The notes under the pieces were generated by a model, which had not been told where the DNA came from, ran no database searches, and was given only the letters and a program-made list of their open reading frames with translations. The position numbers were made by a program, and so were the translations under genes. From Spinellus fusiger (taxonomy: Eukaryota; Mucoromycota; Mucoromycetes; Mucorales; Phycomycetaceae), in NCBI GenBank assembly GCA_025094145.1, contig JALLLS010000011.1:186001-250000 (forward strand): 64,000 nucleotides of DNA, given 5' to 3'. Shown here in pieces: positions 10,451-22,112 of the stretch; the first letter of the stretch is position 1; each line of letters opens with the position of its first letter.

Positions 10451-13099
10451 ATGTCCACACACACCACTGACCCACACTCTTTAAGGGCTACACAGTATGG
10501 TAAGCACTTTTAGTTTATCTTTTCCTTCTTCCTATGTCTATGCCTTGTATCTCATAGAACTATTAGCTGCTATTGTGTCCATGCTCAAACTCAATGCTAC
10601 TGACCCAAGTCACAACACCCACAGCAGCACTCTCACTGCCACCAGTGGAGCTATTAGTGCACAGGAGGATATTGTATGGAAGGCCCTAGTGTTTGATAAG
10701 TTTGGACAGGACATCATCTCTTCTATTATGAGAGTCAACGATTTACGTGACAATGGAGTCACTGTTCATATGTAAGCATAGAACAAACAACACAATCAAG
10801 GAGCAAGGGTTGCTTAACTGCAGACATAGGTCATTGAGCCAAGACAGATCTCCTCTTCCCGATGTTCCTGCTGTTTACTTTGTCGAACCCACTTCCGAGA
10901 ATATCAGACGCATCAACAATGTAATAAGATTCCATAGACGCCACAGTATTAATGTGACCCAACATAGGATATCAGTCGAAACCTCTATGAAGCCTACCAT
11001 GTTAACTTTTGTTCCACCATTCCACGTCCCTTGCTAGAGGAGTTTGCCAGTTTAACGATCAGTAGTGGTACATCGGACAAAGTGACACAGGTAGGAAACA
11101 TGACAAAAGACAAGCGTCGGCTTATTATAGAAAATAAAATAAAGGTGTATGATCAACACCTTAACTTTGTATGCACCAATGCTGATGTCTTTTCACTCCA
11201 CCAACCTGATACTTTTGTTCATTTGAATAATCCAAGTGCGCCTGAGAGTCTTATTGATGAGACACTGGAGTGTACTGTGAATGCTCTGTTTTCTGTTATA
11301 GTGACTATGGGTAAGAGGAAAAGAGGAAAAGAGGAAAAGAGAATGGCTTACATTCTATATTCTAGGGGTGATTCCTATCTTAAGGTGTCCTCGTGGAAAT
11401 GCAGCCGAAATGATTGCTACCAAGCTAGATAATAAGCTGCGTGATCATAGTATGAACTCTCGCACCCATCTATTCTCACAAGGAACCCACAATTCAAGTC
11501 TACAACGACCTGGTAGGTCCATCTCAACACTATAAAAAAAGACAAAATACCACCCACTCACCTCCTTCCAGTGCTTATTTTGTTGGATAGAAGTATGGAT
11601 CTTACACCCATGCTGAGTCATTCATGGACTTACCAAGCATTAATCCACGATGTACTGTCTATGAAGTTAAACCGTGTTACTATTGATGTAAGGACCTAGT
11701 GGGGGATATAAGTGACTTATACATACAAGGCCAATGAGCACAGTGATACACGAAAGAGCTATGACATTGAGAGTAAAGACTTCTTCTGGAATAAGAATGC
11801 CTCGAGTCCTTTCCCTCAAGTAGCAGGTAAACATCTACTTGCCATGACAGAATAAGAAGAAGGAAGAAAGAGAGTTGGTAAAACTCATCCTTGGCCATTA
11901 GAGGACATTGATATTGAGCTTACTAAATACAAGAAAGATGCGGCTGAGATCACTCGTATTAGTGGAGTGAGTTCTATTGAAGATGTGAATCAAGTGTAGG
12001 TACCACTGCTTGTACAAAACAAAAAAACAAAACAAAACAAAACATCTAATACGTTGCAGTGATCTTTCTTCCAATACAAAAGTGCTCAAGTCAGCTATTT
12101 CCGCTTTACCAGAACTAACAGCAAGAAAAACAACATTAGACATGCACATGAATGTTGCTACCAGTCTATTGAATTCAATCAAGGATCGTCAACTAGACCA
12201 CTTTTTCCAGATTGAAGAAAACATTACACGACAAGTAAGGGTGGATTCTTTCTCATAAGCAATACAATGACTTATCTATACAATAGAACAAAGCACTTCT
12301 CTTGGAGACTATTCGAGATGAAGAGAAGAAAAATCCTGAGGACAAAATGCGTCTGTTCTTAATATATTACTTATCAACAGCAGAAGAAGTGTCTAAAGAA
12401 GACATGGAGACCTATGAGAAGGCCTTGGAGGGTGCAGGTTGTGACCTTGCTCCTCTCACTTATATCAAAAAGTAAGTTTCTCTCGTAAGGCTGTGTCTAA
12501 GTCATTCTATAGAGTGCGTGCCTTGATGCGCATGACCTCTATGTTGGCTTCACCTTCAGGACAGACAGGATTCTCTCAGAATGACTTATTCAGAGGATTC
12601 AGCAGCATTGGCAATAGAGTAAGTAAGAAAGATGACCACACCCACTCACCCATCTATGCATTAGCTCACCGATAGACTCAAAGAAGGCGCATTAGGAGGT
12701 GGATTCGAGAATCTCCTGAGTGGTGTTAAGAACCTACTGCCCACTCACAAAGAACTAGTCATCTCAAAGATCGTGTCTGATATTATGACACCACCACAGA
12801 ATGAAGTATCAAAGGCAGAAGATTACCTCTACTTTGATCCTAAGCTTAATAAAAATGCCCGTTCAACACGCCAACACAAAGTGGCCTTCCAAGAAGCCAT
12901 TGTGTTTGTTGTAGGAGGAGGCAACTATGTGGAATACCAGAACCTCCAAGACATTGCTACAGTAAGTTATATAGGAGGGATTTATTACTAATAATAACAG
13001 CAAAGTAATACCAAAAAGAAAATCACTTATGGATCCACAGAGATTCTTTCGCCACACGAGTTCCTTGAGCAGCTTAAAACACTAGGATATGAAGCCTAG
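10451..13099 (+). CDS. SLY1: SLY1, Sec1/Munc18 family protein for ER-Golgi SNARE assembly
   Basis: Fourteen exons: 10451-10499, 10558-10771, 10824-10920, 10968-11090, 11145-11310, 11366-11512, 11572-11687, 11730-11826, 11902-11995, 12060-12234, 12287-12471, 12513-12618, 12665-12961, 13001-13099. Together they give 654 codons plus stop, close to the usual Sly1 length. The translation holds the family's landmarks: [25 protein letters not shown]-type [80 protein letters not shown] and [20 protein letters not shown]. Sly1 acts in the cytosol on early Golgi membranes, binds the syntaxin Sed5 and helps assemble SNARE complexes. The start is set by ATG at 10451, whose exon is in phase with exon 2 ([20 protein letters not shown]). 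Its promoter is squeezed between the transposon end at 10364 and the start codon. All introns are 44-75 nt. Confidence 0.95.
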
Positions 13100-13164
13100 A
13101 AATTTATAATAAACATTTAGGCCACCTTCCTTTCAACACACATTTACATTCTTATAAAGTGTAC

Positions 13165-14051
13165 TTATTCTACTTTGGATGTCCCAAAGCCAGAGAATCC
13201 CATCATTGCAGCCATACTATCTGCATCTGCAGATTCATGTACTTCCTCCTGTGGCTTCTTTTTGGCCTCTTTCTTCTGTCTTTTCTTCTCTTTTCTTCTC
13301 TTCTTCTCTTCTTCTTGCTCATTTTTCAGCTGTTCCACACGCGTATCGAGATCTATAGTAAGAAAGGATAAAGAATGAGACAGAAAGCGAGCTGTTGCTA
13401 TAGACAAAAAGCCAACCCACCATACTCTTCCTTAGGCTCTTCCTTCTTACGCTTTAGTTGAGCCAAACGTTCTTTTACAGAATCAACATTGGCTCTTTCA
13501 ACTTTCATGGAAAATCCAATGTTCTTTTGATCTTGCCTGTCCTTGTGAGTCTTTGAAGTTTATACATTCATCACTTAATAACCTACGTTTTCTGCCGTTG
13601 ATGTGATCAAGGTAGTTGGAGCTGTCCTTTACAACAATATCACATGCCTTGCAGTAAAATCCAGGCTGTCGTGCTGCTTCTCCAGAAGCACCACCTTGGA
13701 CTACCACCGTCTTTCCAAGGTTAGCGTCTAGTATAAGCCTTTCTTCTCTTGCTTTCAGGAGTTCTCTAGGTTCCTCCTCCTCCTCCTTTTTGTGAATAGG
13801 AGGAAGTCCTTGGCGTTTACGATCTTCGTTGATGGCACGCTCACGTTCTTTTGCTTCACGCAATTTAGCACGGGCTGCATACTCATCCTTGTCCCATTTT
13901 TTACGGAAGTCTGTATCTTGCTATGTTTTTTATTTATTTATATATATATTAAAATAGAAAACCTGTCTGTCAGTATCTAGTGTCTATTTGGCTAGTCTAA
14001 ACAGTAGAAGAAGTTGCTTACTGCTCTTCCTGCCCCGTAAGCACTTGACAT
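13165..14051 (-). CDS. SNU23: SNU23 / ZMAT2, U4/U6.U5 tri-snRNP zinc-finger protein
   Basis: Four exons: 14051-14022, 13920-13587, 13531-13421, 13352-13165, encoding 220 residues. FRKKWDKDEYAARAKLREAK near the N-terminus, the U1-type C2H2 finger FYCKACDIVVKDSSNYLDHI (Cys100, Cys103, His116, His122; the last His is made across a splice junction), QKNIGFSMKVERANVDSVKE and the C-terminal MAAMMGFSGFGTSK all match the Snu23/ZMAT2 family. The last third is a Lys/Glu-rich helix. The protein is a splicing factor of the B-complex spliceosome in the nucleus. It is convergent with SLY1, with only 65 bp between the two stop codons. The third intron has a weak donor, gtgggt. Confidence 0.94.
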
Positions 14052-17008
14052 TGCTTATAGTGTTGACATTAGAGAAAAGGCAAGGCAAAATCGCTTGAAA
14101 TACAGTCACATAATGCATTTGCCCTAAAATGGAAATATAAAAGAGTAGGAGATATCTTTTTGTATTATTGTTCTTTAGTGTTTGTAATGAGTAAAATAAG
14201 ATAAGCGAATTGAAATATCTAAAAATAACAAGTAATAGAAGACTCTATTCAATATCTACTATAAAAAGAAAAAGAAGAAGAAGAAAGGACAATCAAATAA
14301 GTTTTTATTAGCTTTGTCCTGATGAACAAAGAATGTCTTTTATTGCCTTAGTCAATAGATCTGTGATGAGATCAGTACAGGAATCAGTAACAGAGTGGGT
14401 AGGTTAATAGATCAGTGTGGTAGGTAGTTTATCAGATTCTTAATGCATAAGTGAGTGCATAAGTTGTTTTGTGTTATTATTCTCTACAATGGGTTTACAA
14501 TGGATTGATAATGGATTGACAATGGACTGACAATGATCCCAAACAGTCATTTTTTTAGTACAACTCTGCAATATAACTCTGCACTACATTTTTGCACTAA
14601 ATTTTCTAGTACAACTCTGCACTACATTTCTGCATTCTAGCTCTGCACTACATTTCTGCATTCTAGCTCTGCACTACATTTTTACACTGTAACTCTGCAC
14701 TGTAATTTCACATTCTGATTCTGTACTCTATCTCCACACTCCACCTTCTACTGTACCTGTTCTACGCCTCTGCTCTATTCTCCTACTGCATCTCCACGCT
14801 CATTCCAGAGACGTATTCTACAGTCCACTCTCATAGTCCATTCCCATAGTCCACTCTCATAGTCCACTCCTATAATCCATTCCCATAGTCCATTCCATCT
14901 ATAAAACTAGTCTTGCCCTATTGATCTCTCTTTTCAAGTTCAGTCCTAATCTGCTATTCAAGTACAAGAGATGAGGAATAGAAAAGCTCGGTCTTCTCGG
15001 GATAGTTCCTTACACTGAGAATCTGCGATCTTAATAACGATGAATCAACATTTGTAGACACAGACGCCATGCATTCATGTTCCTTTTTGACATTACACGC
15101 CTTTAAAGTGCTGGGGTTCCACCTCTAAGAAAACAGCCTGATCATGTCTACCCCATGTCCTCTAGTCATTGTAGAGTCTCTACCATATTCCTATAGTATA
15201 GTCTTACTGATTCTTACTGCTGCTCTTCAGTGGGACAAACTTTACTTTGCCAAGTAAAGAGATGACTCGGGCGTGTCCGAAACATGTTTTGGAACTCCTC
15301 GTTGCTATGGATTCCTTGTTCTGCCCACTTCCACCTTTCCTCCTCTTTTTTTTTTCTTTCTTCTTTCCCCATGACTTACTGTATTGATTTGGTATAACAA
15401 TGGAAAAAAAAGGTAAACAATAAACCTAAGCACTGATATTACAAGGCGGCAAAGAGGCTGTAGGAGATGATCGAGGAGGGCAGTAGTGATCTGTGTGACA
15501 AATAGAAAGGTTGTGTACTTTTGTTGGCTTCTCGGGCCGGTCTAAGAAGCAATACAAAAGATGCGTGGGATCAAAAGTGGCTTATGCTACACTCTATTCT
15601 GGGGTTATCTGTTTCTATAGGTTTGTTTTAGGCAACTATGTTAATATGTGAGTGGAGATGTTAAATGTTAGCATGTGTCTATGGCTAATTACGATGAATA
15701 TTTCTGACACAAGCTGCAAGTTGAATAGAGCGCCTTGACTGCTACCCTAATATACTGTGAATAAATTAACCCCACTGTTATTATCTAAAAATACACATTC
15801 AGACATATTATCCTAAATAAATAGATTGATAAATAGATGGATAAATAGGTAGTATCAACTAGGTAATAGGTAATAATAAATAGAGATAAATAGATAAATA
15901 TATTGATATATAGATAAATAAATAGATAAATAAATAGATAAATAAATAGATAAATAGATAAATAACTAAATAAATAACTAACTAACTAACTAACTAAATA
16001 AATACTGTATGGTTTAAAGAAGGGTCTGATAGCAAAAGAGGGATACTTTTCTATGGGCACGTGCAGTAGGCCACGTTATTGGAATCAAGTCCACGCAACA
16101 TGGTTAGTACTGGTCTAGGGATGATAAGAGACTGCATAAGTTCATTGGTTTATACGATAAAGTAGGTGTTTCTGTTCATGGACTTGTTTGTGGATTTGCC
16201 GATAGATGTGCTGATAGACTTGTTCATGGACTTGTTCATCTGTCCAACCCATTTTGCTTCTCTGCTGCTATCCTACTGACTTAGGGAGAGACATGAATGG
16301 GCGAATGGGATCAATATCACATATTTCCGAAGCAAATATAAGTGGGACAAGACTGACTGCCTTGCTTTGATTAAGAAACACATGATCCGTATATTTTTAT
16401 ATTTTAGAGTAGCCATAGTATTATGGAGTGCTTTTCTTTAACCTACAGATACTCCACAAAAAGACTCCTACCTGGCCCCACTGCAGTGTATAAGCACGTT
16501 TCTATCTCTTTTGCTGACTGACAGAGCTCTCTATTTCTATTCACCCTTTTGATTTCTGATATTCACTTGCACTTTATCCCTGCCTTATTCCCACTACTCC
16601 TCTGCTAATTTACCCTAGAGAAAAGTTGATTATTTTCATGTCCACACCCACACCCACACCCACACCTAATGCCTTTCTTTCTTTATCAACTACTACTTTG
16701 AGTGGGTCCACGGATAAATACTTTGGCAAAAAAGACAGACCTTCTCGTTGGCCCAGTTGCTTTTCATTTATCACAAAGGCAGTGGCATCAAAGCGTAAAA
16801 ATAAAAGAACTCTCCACACAAAGACAGGCCAATGCCATGCTTCACTGGCCCATACATTGGCTGTTCCCGCCTATTCACCCTCCCACCCACTGTCCCAAAA
16901 TTCTTGTATTGGAAAATGTAAGCCCAGAGAAGAGTGCAAAATAGAGTCTCCTTTCTCCTTTCTCCCCCCCTCATCTGATACTGATTGAATTGATTAGCCT
17001 CTTCATTC
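14052..17008. other. Long spacer with several tandem repeats
   Basis: No coding region is supported. It contains degenerate CTGCACTACATTT units (about 14565-14720), CATAGTCCACTCT units (14815-14905), and GATAAATAAATA arrays (15825-16010). Moderately GC-richer, non-repetitive stretches at 14930-15330 and 15430-15610 are not recognisable as RNA genes. The final part (16620-16660) has a CCACAC run and may be the leader of the next gene. Confidence 0.5.
15825..16010. repeat. GATAAATA / AACTAACT microsatellite
   Basis: Tandem GATAAATA and GATAAATAAATA units that end in ACTAACTAACTAACT. Plain simple-sequence DNA. Confidence 0.85.
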
Positions 17009-18463
17009 ATGCCGCCACAACGCTTCTCATTGCCTGTCACAGCCTTTTCTGCTCTCTCCCCTCCTCCACGCCGCCAATTCAAGCGCCGTCCCTGTCCCCC
17101 GGGGTCTGTTGTGAGCAAAAAATCATTACAACACGGCCTCCGACTCTCACTGCATGCAGAGCAGGACATTCCATCAGCACTCAATCTAATGCAGTGTCCT
17201 TCTTGCAGTGATACTGAGGCAGAGCCCTGCAACAGAAATTCAAGTCGGTTTTCAGAGTGCCATCATGCACTGGAGAAGCCGTCCTTTGATCTCGTCCTAG
17301 GACACCTACGAACTGCACCTGAATCATCAAGACCTGAATCATCCGACAACGGAGAAAGTGACTTTTGTCTTGATTCTCCCAAGGATTCTCCCAAAGTCTC
17401 TCTCAAGGATTTCCCCAAGGATTTTTCCAAAGATGCATTCAAGCGTTTCTCAAGAGAGTTCTCGAAGGATTTTTCGAGGGATTCCTTTAGGAGTTTCTCA
17501 AAAGATACATTTAGACGATTCTCAAAAGATTTCTCAAGGGACTCTTTTAAAGAATCAAATAGAGATAGTGTAAGAGATAGTGTAAGAGATAGTATCAAAG
17601 AATCAAAGGAGGAAACCACCACAGAACCCACCACAGAATCCGATGATGAGCCAAAGGATGAGCCAAAGGATGAGCCAAAGGATGAGCCAAAGGATGAGCC
17701 AAAGGAAAACAGTATAGACGACACTAACGACACAGTCCAACCCATCACCCAAAATAAAGAAACTTCACGCAAATCCCATCGCCGTCGACGCACTCCGCTA
17801 ATGATCCCCGATGATGATCGTATGACTCTCAAAACAGTAGCATCAGGACAGCCTCTGGAGAAGGCAGGAAAACACCACCCTAAAAAGAGAGACCACGACG
17901 AACTTGCTTGGCGCCAACGACTGCTGCAACACTCACTACACTATTGCTTTGATCAGATGTACACAAAGAGCCTTGCTCATTCTCATGCAAGTCCCAAGGC
18001 ACGCCGCTCAAGTGTAACCCATGCATGGGAGACACCACTGCAACACTCTACGGGGTCCTTTTCCATGGACAGTCACCGACAAGGAGAGAGTGACATTGTT
18101 AGAGATAAGGCACAGTACGATGCAGTTGTAGCACAGACACAGCACCGCAGACCCAGAGTCCATCACACCAAACATCAGAAAAGACCCACTTCATTAGTGA
18201 TGTCTTCCCTAGGAAAACATACGTCCTTCCTGCCTGCTTCTCCAGGGACACACACATCCTCCAGCAAGGTGTATGTCTCTGCACCACCCACACCCCTGGT
18301 CCCATCCCAGGCCATGGGTGCCTATTCTCTTCCCAAGAACATGACAGCACCTTCTCTTATTTTTGATCCTTCCTTGTCCAGTTCAACTGCATCTACAGTG
18401 GAGAATGAGGATCCTGAGCAATACACTCATCTGCCCTTGTGCTCACCCCAAGATTCTTTTTAA
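17009..18463 (+). CDS. Large disordered protein with Ser-Lys-Asp-Phe and DEPK repeats
   Basis: Single-exon ORF of 484 residues, no recognised domain. Residues about 120-190 are built of repeated (F)SKDF/SRDSF/RRFSKD units, followed by three RDSVRDS-type units and then five DEPK tetrapeptides (about residues 212-231). Downstream there is a basic motif, KSHRRRRTPLMIPDDDRM, and a Ser/Thr/Pro-rich tail rich in His. The unusually long open frame, higher GC content and lack of stops over 1.4 kb favour a real gene over chance. Charge-patterned S-K-D-F repeats could be phosphorylation or scaffold sites, but that is a guess. The minus-strand frame over the repeat (17263-17832) is its shadow. Start chosen as the first ATG of the frame (ttcattcATG); an upstream overlapping frame exists. 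Confidence 0.6.
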   Translation: MPPQRFSLPVTAFSALSPPPRRQFKRRPCPPGSVVSKKSLQHGLRLSLHAEQDIPSALNLMQCPSCSDTEAEPCNRNSSRFSECHHALEKPSFDLVLGHLRTAPESSRPESSDNGESDFCLDSPKDSPKVSLKDFPKDFSKDAFKRFSREFSKDFSRDSFRSFSKDTFRRFSKDFSRDSFKESNRDSVRDSVRDSIKESKEETTTEPTTESDDEPKDEPKDEPKDEPKDEPKENSIDDTNDTVQPITQNKETSRKSHRRRRTPLMIPDDDRMTLKTVASGQPLEKAGKHHPKKRDHDELAWRQRLLQHSLHYCFDQMYTKSLAHSHASPKARRSSVTHAWETPLQHSTGSFSMDSHRQGESDIVRDKAQYDAVVAQTQHRRPRVHHTKHQKRPTSLVMSSLGKHTSFLPASPGTHTSSSKVYVSAPPTPLVPSQAMGAYSLPKNMTAPSLIFDPSLSSSTASTVENEDPEQYTHLPLCSPQDSF

Positions 18464-18848
18464 GAAATACTCCACCTGCTATTCTTTTTTTTTGTTTTTT
18501 TTTGTTTTTGTTTTATCTGTTTTTTAACTGTTTTTTAACTGTTTTTTCATCTGTTTTTCTTATTTATTTATTTATTTATTTTTCTTATTATTTTTTGTTA
18601 AAGCCTGGTGCTTTGTTTTCTTGTAGTAAATAGGGTAGTAGCAGCATAAGAAAACAGACAGACAGAAAGAAAGAAAAAGTACACCCATAGATACATTTGA
18701 TGCTGTTGAGGGGTGTTTATTGTTATTGAATAGTAAAAGAAAAGAATCCCCTGTGAATACCACGAATGTCTATGATGAGAGAAGTCTGCTGTAGTGACCA
18801 ACAATGACCCTTCTAATGACCCTTCTAATGACCCTTCTAATGACCCTT
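18464..18848. other. Convergent 3' region between the disordered-protein gene and SCO1
   Basis: It holds T-rich sequence (18485-18600), probably 3' UTR and polyadenylation region, and four copies of a 12-bp unit AATGACCCTTCT at 18803-18854 that run up to the SCO1 stop codon. Confidence 0.5.
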
Positions 18849-19893
18849 CTAATGAGACAGAACAGGGTCTGTCTTCAATTCTCCTCCCTGTGCTATGTAC
18901 TCATGGTAATGCTTTTTAAAGCTCTCCAAGACATCCTCTGCTGTTGTGTTTTGGGAATAGCAGTCCAAAAAGACTCCTTCTGGACTCATCAGATAAAAGA
19001 AGATGGAATGGTCTACCAAGTAATCCCCATCCTCAGTAGAAGGAGGAGAAGACACATACACACGGAAGAGCTTGGCTGTCTTTTTGATCTCTTGCTCACT
19101 TCCTGTCAATCCAATCAAATCTGGATGGAAGTCCTTTACATACTCCTTCACCACAGGCACAGTGTCTCTGCGGGGATCACAGGTAATGAAGATAGGAACA
19201 AGTGCATTCTCACTGAATGTCTTGTCTGTTTCTATCCTACACATGAGTCCAGGATCTCTTGTTTGACTTACGAACTGCTGTAACGACGTGTGCCATCTTA
19301 TCCAATTCTTCAGGACAGATATCAGGACAGTGCGTGAATCCAAAATAAATCATGGAGAAATGTCCCTTGAGGGATTCCGAATCAAAGGACTCGCCGTTGT
19401 TGGCATGGGTCAATTGATAATGTCCTCCTAGTTTTGGCTTTCCATAAGACTTGGCCTTTTCCTGCTCTCTCTTTTCTTCTCCTACAATCCACATTCCAGA
19501 ACAAAGTCACATACATTCCAGGACGAGTGAGTTGTTTTTCTCTTTGTTGTTGTTTGTTTAGGACTTACGCTCCTTTACAGACTTTTTTTTTCATAGTCAA
19601 AATAGACTAAAAGAGCAGCACCTGTTGTGATGAATGCAGTAGCTGCTTTCCATGTAAAGGGCTATCCACACCCACCATGTTCTTGTGCATTAGACTAGGC
19701 AACCACCCACCAGCATAAGCCAACTTACACCAAAGGTTGCTGCTGTGCGTCTGCTCTCCTCACGTGTCCCATAGAACCGTTGTGTAGGGCGAAGGAGGCG
19801 GGTGGGTTGGAGAGTCCTTTGAGTGGAGTGGAGTCCGAGTCTGTTCAAGGATACTTTTGTTGCTTCCAAAGGACGGGCAAGGCGTGCTGACAT
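18849..19893 (-). CDS. SCO1: SCO1, mitochondrial copper chaperone for cytochrome c oxidase
   Basis: Exons 19893-19729, 19661-19583 (see below), 19481-19272 and 19231-18849 give 278 residues. The N-terminus is basic and Arg-rich like a mitochondrial presequence; one membrane segment ([14 protein letters not shown], about residues 62-76) anchors it in the inner membrane. The thioredoxin-like domain has the copper-binding CPDIC (Cys133, Cys137) in [19 protein letters not shown] and the conserved His in [17 protein letters not shown] (about 226). Sco1 delivers copper to the CuA site of Cox2. Odd point: exon 2 ends in a run of nine A (19591-19583 on the plus strand as T). With nine A the strong donor gtaagt at 19568 would put TAA in frame; splicing at the weak gtctgt right after the run, or a tenth A, restores the frame. 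It is divergent from the BAG gene. Confidence 0.92.
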
Positions 19894-20357
19894 TGTTGCA
19901 GTGCCTCAACAGAAGAAGAGACAAGTGAGGAGAACGAGTAGAATAGCAGATGGTAAAAAGATGAAGAAAATAAATAAATAAATAAATAAAATAAATAAAT
20001 AAAATAAAATAAAATTAAAATAAATAAATAAATAAGATAAATAAATAAATAAATAGTAAACAAAAGACCGGAGTCTACAACTTCACATGAATCCTCAGAA
20101 CAGTCATGCCAATGCTCTTTTGTGCAAGGATGTCTTACTTGTAGAGTGGCTGTGTCCATAGGTAGGGGGGAAGTTGACTCCTTCTCTATGCGTATTGACA
20201 CTACTCTAAAACGGCATTGTCCTCTCTCTCTCTCTTGTCAACACAGTCACACACACCCACACACACAGATCTAGAGAGGGAAATTCAAGCAACTCTCCTC
20301 CAACCCAAGTGACGGCTCTGCTGCCTTCAGTCTCCGTCCATTGCTTACTTCTTCTCC
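19894..20357. promoter_or_regulatory. Divergent intergenic region SCO1 / BAG
   Basis: The 464 bp between two outward-facing start codons must hold both promoters. It contains an A-rich AAATAAATA tract (about 19965-20060), a CT/AC tract (20220-20270), and no recognised specific element. Confidence 0.45.
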
Positions 20358-20611
20358 ATGACCCACCTTCCTATACAGTGGGAGAAGCGACACTTCCAAC
20401 TCTCTTATCCTGATCTTGAGACACTGGAGAGCGTGACAGTGGGTGATGTGAAGAACAAGTGCTCTACTGTGACTGGTGTTCCTGTTGAAGCTATGACCTT
20501 GTTTGTTCATGGAGGTAACACACTGTCTCTTATTACTATCATGATCAATCTACTCTTCAGTGAGGGTGGGAGTAGCTGTTGCTGACTGCCTATGACTGTT
20601 CAATGTACTCT

Positions 20612-20642
<31 letters not shown>

Positions 20643-21185
20643 GTGTGTGTGGGGAAGTTTAGCCATAATGAACAATGACCAGCTGTCATTGCAAAAGTAC
20701 AGTTACCGTCCAGGCTCAAAGATCATTCTTAATACTGTTTTCAAGGTAATGTCCCTGCTCTTTCTCTGGACACACTATTCATTGAAGGTGATCAGTCCAA
20801 ACACAGTCCAACCAAAGACAAAGCTCACCCGTACACAAGTGATGCATTGACACTCAAGATACTGGGAGTGACACAAACACGGCTTGAGGCTACTCTAACG
20901 GTGGCTGTGGATGCATTTGAAAAGGCAGTGAGGGAGTACCTTGAGTCCAAGACACCCAAAGACACAGAGGCCCCAGCAGAGACAAACCAACATCAGCTCA
21001 AGGCATTGCAGCGCAAGGCACTGGAGTGGGGAGAGCAGTTGATGCAGGTTCTGTTTGATCTGGACGAGATCTCTATGCGGCCTGGATTTGATGTGGCCCG
21101 TCAGAAGCGTAAACAAGCTGTCACAACAACACAGGCCCTGATAGATCGAGTGGATGCCATGCAGTGGTTGTTAGCACACAGATGA
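20358..21185 (+). CDS. BAG-family Hsp70 co-chaperone with ubiquitin-like domain
   Basis: Three exons (20358-20514, 20663-20745, 20796-21185), 209 residues. The N-terminal half is a ubiquitin-like fold: ETLESVTVGDVKNKCSTVTG, then GAIMNNDQLSLQKYSYRPGS across the first intron, a pattern typical of UBL domains in BAG1 proteins. The C-terminal half is a BAG domain: ALEWGEQLMQVLFDLDEISM and FDVARQKRKQAVTTTQALID, with the acidic/basic helix that contacts the Hsp70 ATPase lobe. BAG proteins are nucleotide-exchange factors for Hsp70; the UBL is thought to link to the proteasome. The second intron's acceptor is gatcag, because the nearer gaag would give a stop within 20 codons. Confidence 0.88.
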
Positions 21186-21365
21186 ACCTCACATCAATGG
21201 ATAGACCGTTGGATAGATCAATGACACAGTGTACTATTCTTGTCCTTTATTTATTTATTATTATTATTACTGGTGAGGGGAATCTACTGAAGAAAGAAAG
21301 AAGAAAGAAGAAGAAAAAAAGAGGCATGTACATTGACTCTCTACTATGGACACATAAAGCAGGCC

Positions 21366-22112
21366 TTATGGAAATAGAATAGAATCATGGCCTGAACCCG
21401 TATAATCAAAGTCAATGTCAGCAGTCTCCAGTAGGGGTGAAGGTGGAGGAGAAAAGGTAGAAGGTTGAAGGAATTCCCGTGCAAAGAGACCAAGGACGTC
21501 TTCTTCTTCGAGCACCCGGGTAGAAAGACCAGGAGTAGAAAGATCAGAATAATGAGAAGTAGTAGGAAGAGGGCCAAATAGATCAGGTGTAAGATGGGGA
21601 GAGTAGGCGTCGGATTTGTGTGTAGGCGTAGGAAGAGGAAGACGTCTGCGAGAAGAGTAGTAGGGGTGGTGGCGTACTCTGCCACGTCGTTGTGAATAAG
21701 TCATTGTTGTGTGTCCAGTGGCAGGTGGAGAGGTGTCAAAGGGGGTTCTGTGGGTGGGTGTTTGGGTGAAATCAGAAGTACAAGGGGTGTGGGCAGTTTT
21801 GCTGGCGTGGTATGCTTTGATAGAGGGATTTCGAATCAGATCTATATAGAAGAGGGCGGGGCTTGTGTCTTTTGGATTGGATTTGTTGGAGGGGTGTGCA
21901 GATCTTCCTTCAGTGGACTGTGAATAAGACGAGAAGCGCGGTGAGGCTTGAGGGTGAAACTCATGTTTTCGTGGGATAAGGTGACTGGAATGAAGTGGGG
22001 AAGAAATGGTTGGCTTTTTAACTAAAGCGAGAGAGAGAAAAGAGGAGAAGAAGAGGAAGAGGAAGAAGAAGGAATCCAAGTAAACAAGTGACAGTTGGGT
22101 ATAACTTGTCAC
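21366..22112 (-). CDS. Hypothetical Ser/Thr/Pro-rich protein
   Basis: A 248-codon open frame without a recognised domain. The C-terminal 60 residues look the most protein-like (LEEEDVLGLFAREFLQPSTF, ETADIDFDYTGSGHDSILFP). The first 35 residues (FFFLFLFFSSF) are encoded by a pyrimidine tract ending in tttag and may be an intron, so the true start may differ. It could encode a small disordered regulator or nothing. The facing gene BAG ends 180 bp away. Confidence 0.4.
   Translation of the reverse strand: MTSYTQLSLVYLDSFFFLFLFFSSFLSLALVKKPTISSPLHSSHLIPRKHEFHPQASPRFSSYSQSTEGRSAHPSNKSNPKDTSPALFYIDLIRNPSIKAYHASKTAHTPCTSDFTQTPTHRTPFDTSPPATGHTTMTYSQRRGRVRHHPYYSSRRRLPLPTPTHKSDAYSPHLTPDLFGPLPTTSHYSDLSTPGLSTRVLEEEDVLGLFAREFLQPSTFSPPPSPLLETADIDFDYTGSGHDSILFP

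Noticed and set aside
14930..15610. GC-richer stretch considered as a structural RNA gene
   Set aside because: No tRNA A/B boxes, 5S, U-snRNA or SRP motifs could be recognised.
16626..16988. 120-codon frame upstream of the disordered-protein gene
   Set aside because: Starts in a CCACAC repeat, overlaps several other open frames and has no domain; more likely 5' leader.
19845..20201. 118-codon minus-strand frame overlapping the SCO1 start
   Set aside because: Reads through an AAATAAATA tract and overlaps SCO1 exon 1 in another frame; lies in the divergent promoter.
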